Source of the DNA: an uncultured Pelagibacteraceae bacterium
Lineage (GTDB): Bacteria > Pseudomonadota > Alphaproteobacteria > Pelagibacterales > Pelagibacteraceae
NCBI GenBank assembly: GCA_902558705.1
Contig: CACEEW010000003.1
Span: 1-64,000, forward strand
Reading direction: 5' to 3'
DNA: 64,000 nt
The notes beneath the pieces were generated by a model. The model did not search any database and was not told the origin of the DNA. It saw nothing but the letters and a program-made list of their open reading frames with translations. Shown piece by piece: positions 62,858 to 64,000 of this stretch. Made by a program: the position numbers and the translations under genes. Position 1 is the stretch's first letter; every line of letters starts with the position of its first letter.

Positions 62858-63583
62858 ATGGTTAAAAAACGAAAAAAAAGAACAAAAGACACTCATAAGA
62901 AAAATGGGTTAGCTAAAATAGCAAATTTAACTTCAAAATCTTTTAGTAGTGTACTTTCAAGTTATAAAAAGAATAAAGAGCTTGAAAAAATAAGAACTAT
63001 TAAGCTGCAAAAACTTGAAGAGAAAAGTCAAATCTTAAAAGAAAGAAAAGATCTTAAAATTTGGGAAGAAAGATTAATCAAAGAAAGTAATATGATTAAA
63101 CTTAACGAAGATGAATTAAGATTGAAAGAAAAAGAATACAAATTTAAAAATGAAAAACAAAAATTAGAGTCTGATCGTTTAATTAAAAAAGATGATGATT
63201 TAATTCAGATTGCTAAAGAATTAAGAATAAAAGAAAAAGAACTTAAATCCAAAGAAGAGGAGCAGAATAGGAAAGATATTGATTTAAAAGTAAGAGAAGA
63301 AGAACAAAAAAATCTTGAGCTTAAAGATAAAAGAAGAAAAGAAAGAGCTCTTAAAATAATCAAAGAAGAAGAGGCAAAACAGAAAGAATTAGAGTATATC
63401 AAAATCAGGGAATGGGAGGAAAAATTTGATCGTGAACAGAAGGCTAAGGAACATAGAGAGAATTTAAGAGAACAAAGACTTAAACAAAAAGAACTTGAAA
63501 AATTGGGAGCTTTTGAGGAAAAAGAAAATGATATGTCATCAGCTTTAGAAAAGTTTAATGTAGACAAAACTAAAGAACACTAA
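62858..63583 (+). CDS. Lys/Glu-rich coiled-coil protein, unrecognised
   Basis: A 241-residue protein, almost entirely charged, with no membrane segment or Cys. After a basic start (MVKKRKKRTKD) and a short Ser-rich patch (about 28-40), residues 45-225 are a near-continuous coiled coil of alternating Lys/Arg and Glu/Asp with few hydrophobic heptad positions (repeats such as RIKEKELKSKEEE, KVREEEQK). It ends with an acidic tail. I recognise no family; similarity searches would be swamped by other coiled coils. A spacer or scaffold role is imaginable but unsupported. The gene is preceded by a 120-base gap in which I see no clear signals and followed 24 bases later by a 75-residue orphan. Confidence 0.65.
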   Translation: MVKKRKKRTKDTHKKNGLAKIANLTSKSFSSVLSSYKKNKELEKIRTIKLQKLEEKSQILKERKDLKIWEERLIKESNMIKLNEDELRLKEKEYKFKNEKQKLESDRLIKKDDDLIQIAKELRIKEKELKSKEEEQNRKDIDLKVREEEQKNLELKDKRRKERALKIIKEEEAKQKELEYIKIREWEEKFDREQKAKEHRENLREQRLKQKELEKLGAFEEKENDMSSALEKFNVDKTKEH

Positions 63584-63607
63584 AAAATTTCAAATTAAAT
63601 TCGTTAA

Positions 63608-63835
63608 ATGAATAAAGAGAATGCTAAAAAATTGTGGATAATTATTCAGGAAGCTGGCGATTATTTGGAGGGTCGTTTGCCAAACCACCCAAATCATCCT
63701 AATGGAAGAAATCCATATGCTCATGTAGCAATTTCTATCAAAAATAAATTTGATTCCAGTTACAAAGATATCCCTGATGATAAGTACGAAGAAATCTTAA
63801 AATATATAGAGTTTTTAAAAAAAAACCCAAGTTAG
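63608..63835 (+). CDS. Small conserved-looking protein of 75 residues, unrecognised
   Basis: A short soluble protein with a predicted helix (AKKLWIIIQEAGDYLEG), a striking centre RLPNHPNHPNGRNPYAHV and a C-terminal helix (DKYEEILKYIEFLKKN). The His/Asn/Pro motif is unlike the low-complexity genome background, which argues for a genuine, structured protein. It follows the coiled-coil gene by 24 bases and may be co-transcribed. No function can be assigned. Confidence 0.65.
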   Translation: MNKENAKKLWIIIQEAGDYLEGRLPNHPNHPNGRNPYAHVAISIKNKFDSSYKDIPDDKYEEILKYIEFLKKNPS

Positions 63836-63838
63836 ACT

Positions 63839-64000
63839 TTATTGGTTAGGAAAATAGTCTTTTAATTCACCTTCTCTGTGAACGTCTGCAGTGCAGCAAT
63901 GAAGTCCCCCACCAAAAGCATAGGCATCTCTTAAATCCACCGGAATTACTTCCATGCCAAGTTTATCTAATTGTTCAGATTGATATTTTTCACTTTTTTC
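63839..64000 (-). CDS. Amidinotransferase/arginine-deiminase-fold enzyme, 3' end only
   Basis: The last 53 codons of a minus-strand gene run off the right edge. The visible end has VIPVDLRDAYAFGGGLHC followed by CTADVHREG and stops at TAA 63841-63839. This GGGLHC block carries the catalytic Cys of the pentein fold (glycine/scyllo-inosamine amidinotransferases, dimethylarginine hydrolases, agmatine/arginine deiminases); the two adjacent Cys leave open which is the nucleophile. The start is outside the window. Confidence 0.75.
   Translation of the reverse strand, partial: EKSEKYQSEQLDKLGMEVIPVDLRDAYAFGGGLHCCTADVHREGELKDYFPNQ

Noticed and set aside
63205-63567. Ser/Phe/Leu-rich open frame opposite the coiled-coil gene
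   Set aside because: Its composition is exactly what the complement of Lys/Glu repeats gives; no start signal.

Overview
The window looks like a piece of a streamlined, very AT-rich alphaproteobacterial chromosome of the SAR11 (Pelagibacterales) type. This is inferred from base composition, Lys/Asn/Ile-rich proteins, near-absence of intergenic DNA (the longest gene-free stretch is about 140 bases), frequent 4-base start/stop overlaps, and alphaproteobacterial markers: an NDUFA12-like complex I accessory protein, DUF2155 and DUF2066 proteins, an IscR-type regulator heading a sufBCDSUTA operon, and the gene order pepA / lptF-lptG-lptD-surA-pdxA-rsmA / gmk. No rRNA, tRNA, CRISPR array, insertion sequence, prophage or integrase was seen.

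Layout. 0.1-8 kb is a catabolic and accessory region: an orphan TctC-type binding protein, a divergent pair of a PdxA-family dehydrogenase and a rhamnonate-dehydratase-like enolase-superfamily enzyme, two aldehyde dehydrogenases (one with its usual DUF779 partner and a strange Lys-rich upstream extension), a GYD protein and a thioesterase. 8-12 kb holds a homocysteine S-methyltransferase-like protein, a DMT exporter, a YbaK-type editing protein, glutamine synthetase and an unlisted 56-residue ORF. 12-18.2 kb is the complete Fe-S assembly operon, read leftward from a promoter that overlaps an IscR-like inverted repeat. 18.3-32 kb carries housekeeping genes: a hydrolase, anmK, tyrS, an AsmA-like protein, prfB with its programmed +1 frameshift, mrcA, an RNase E/G, thiS-thiG, aroQ, accB-accC. 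32-40.7 kb has DUF2155, NDUFA12, a stand-alone NrdJ C-terminal-like protein, aspS, an Hda-like ATPase, DUF2066, purM-purN, ndk and pepA. 40.8-51.8 kb is the envelope, lipid and ribosome block: lptF-lptG-lptD-surA-pdxA-rsmA facing gmk-acpP-fabG-fabD, then rpsF-rpsR-rplI. 51.9-61.4 kb runs rightward: dnaB, an RND/MMPL exporter, cvpA, purF, an HD-domain protein resembling diiron oxygenases, gshA-gshB and a second DMT exporter. The right end holds an MFS transporter, a Lys/Glu-rich coiled-coil protein, a 75-residue orphan and the 3' end of an amidinotransferase-like gene on the minus strand.

How it works together: the region mostly supplies core metabolism (Fe-S clusters, purines, fatty-acid initiation, the biotin half of acetyl-CoA carboxylase, glutathione, glutamine, pyridoxal, thiazole), LPS export and translation. 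I saw no obviously new multi-gene defence or mobile system. The most interesting points are individual: an RNase E/G without the Zn-link cysteines, a free-standing NrdJ C-terminal domain, a PhnZ-like HD protein in an operon with purF and gshAB, a PdxA paralogue pair in which the biosynthetic-locus copy has lost the usual N-terminal signature, the basic N-extension upstream of an aldehyde dehydrogenase, and the compaction of fabF/mltG out of the fab-gmk locus.
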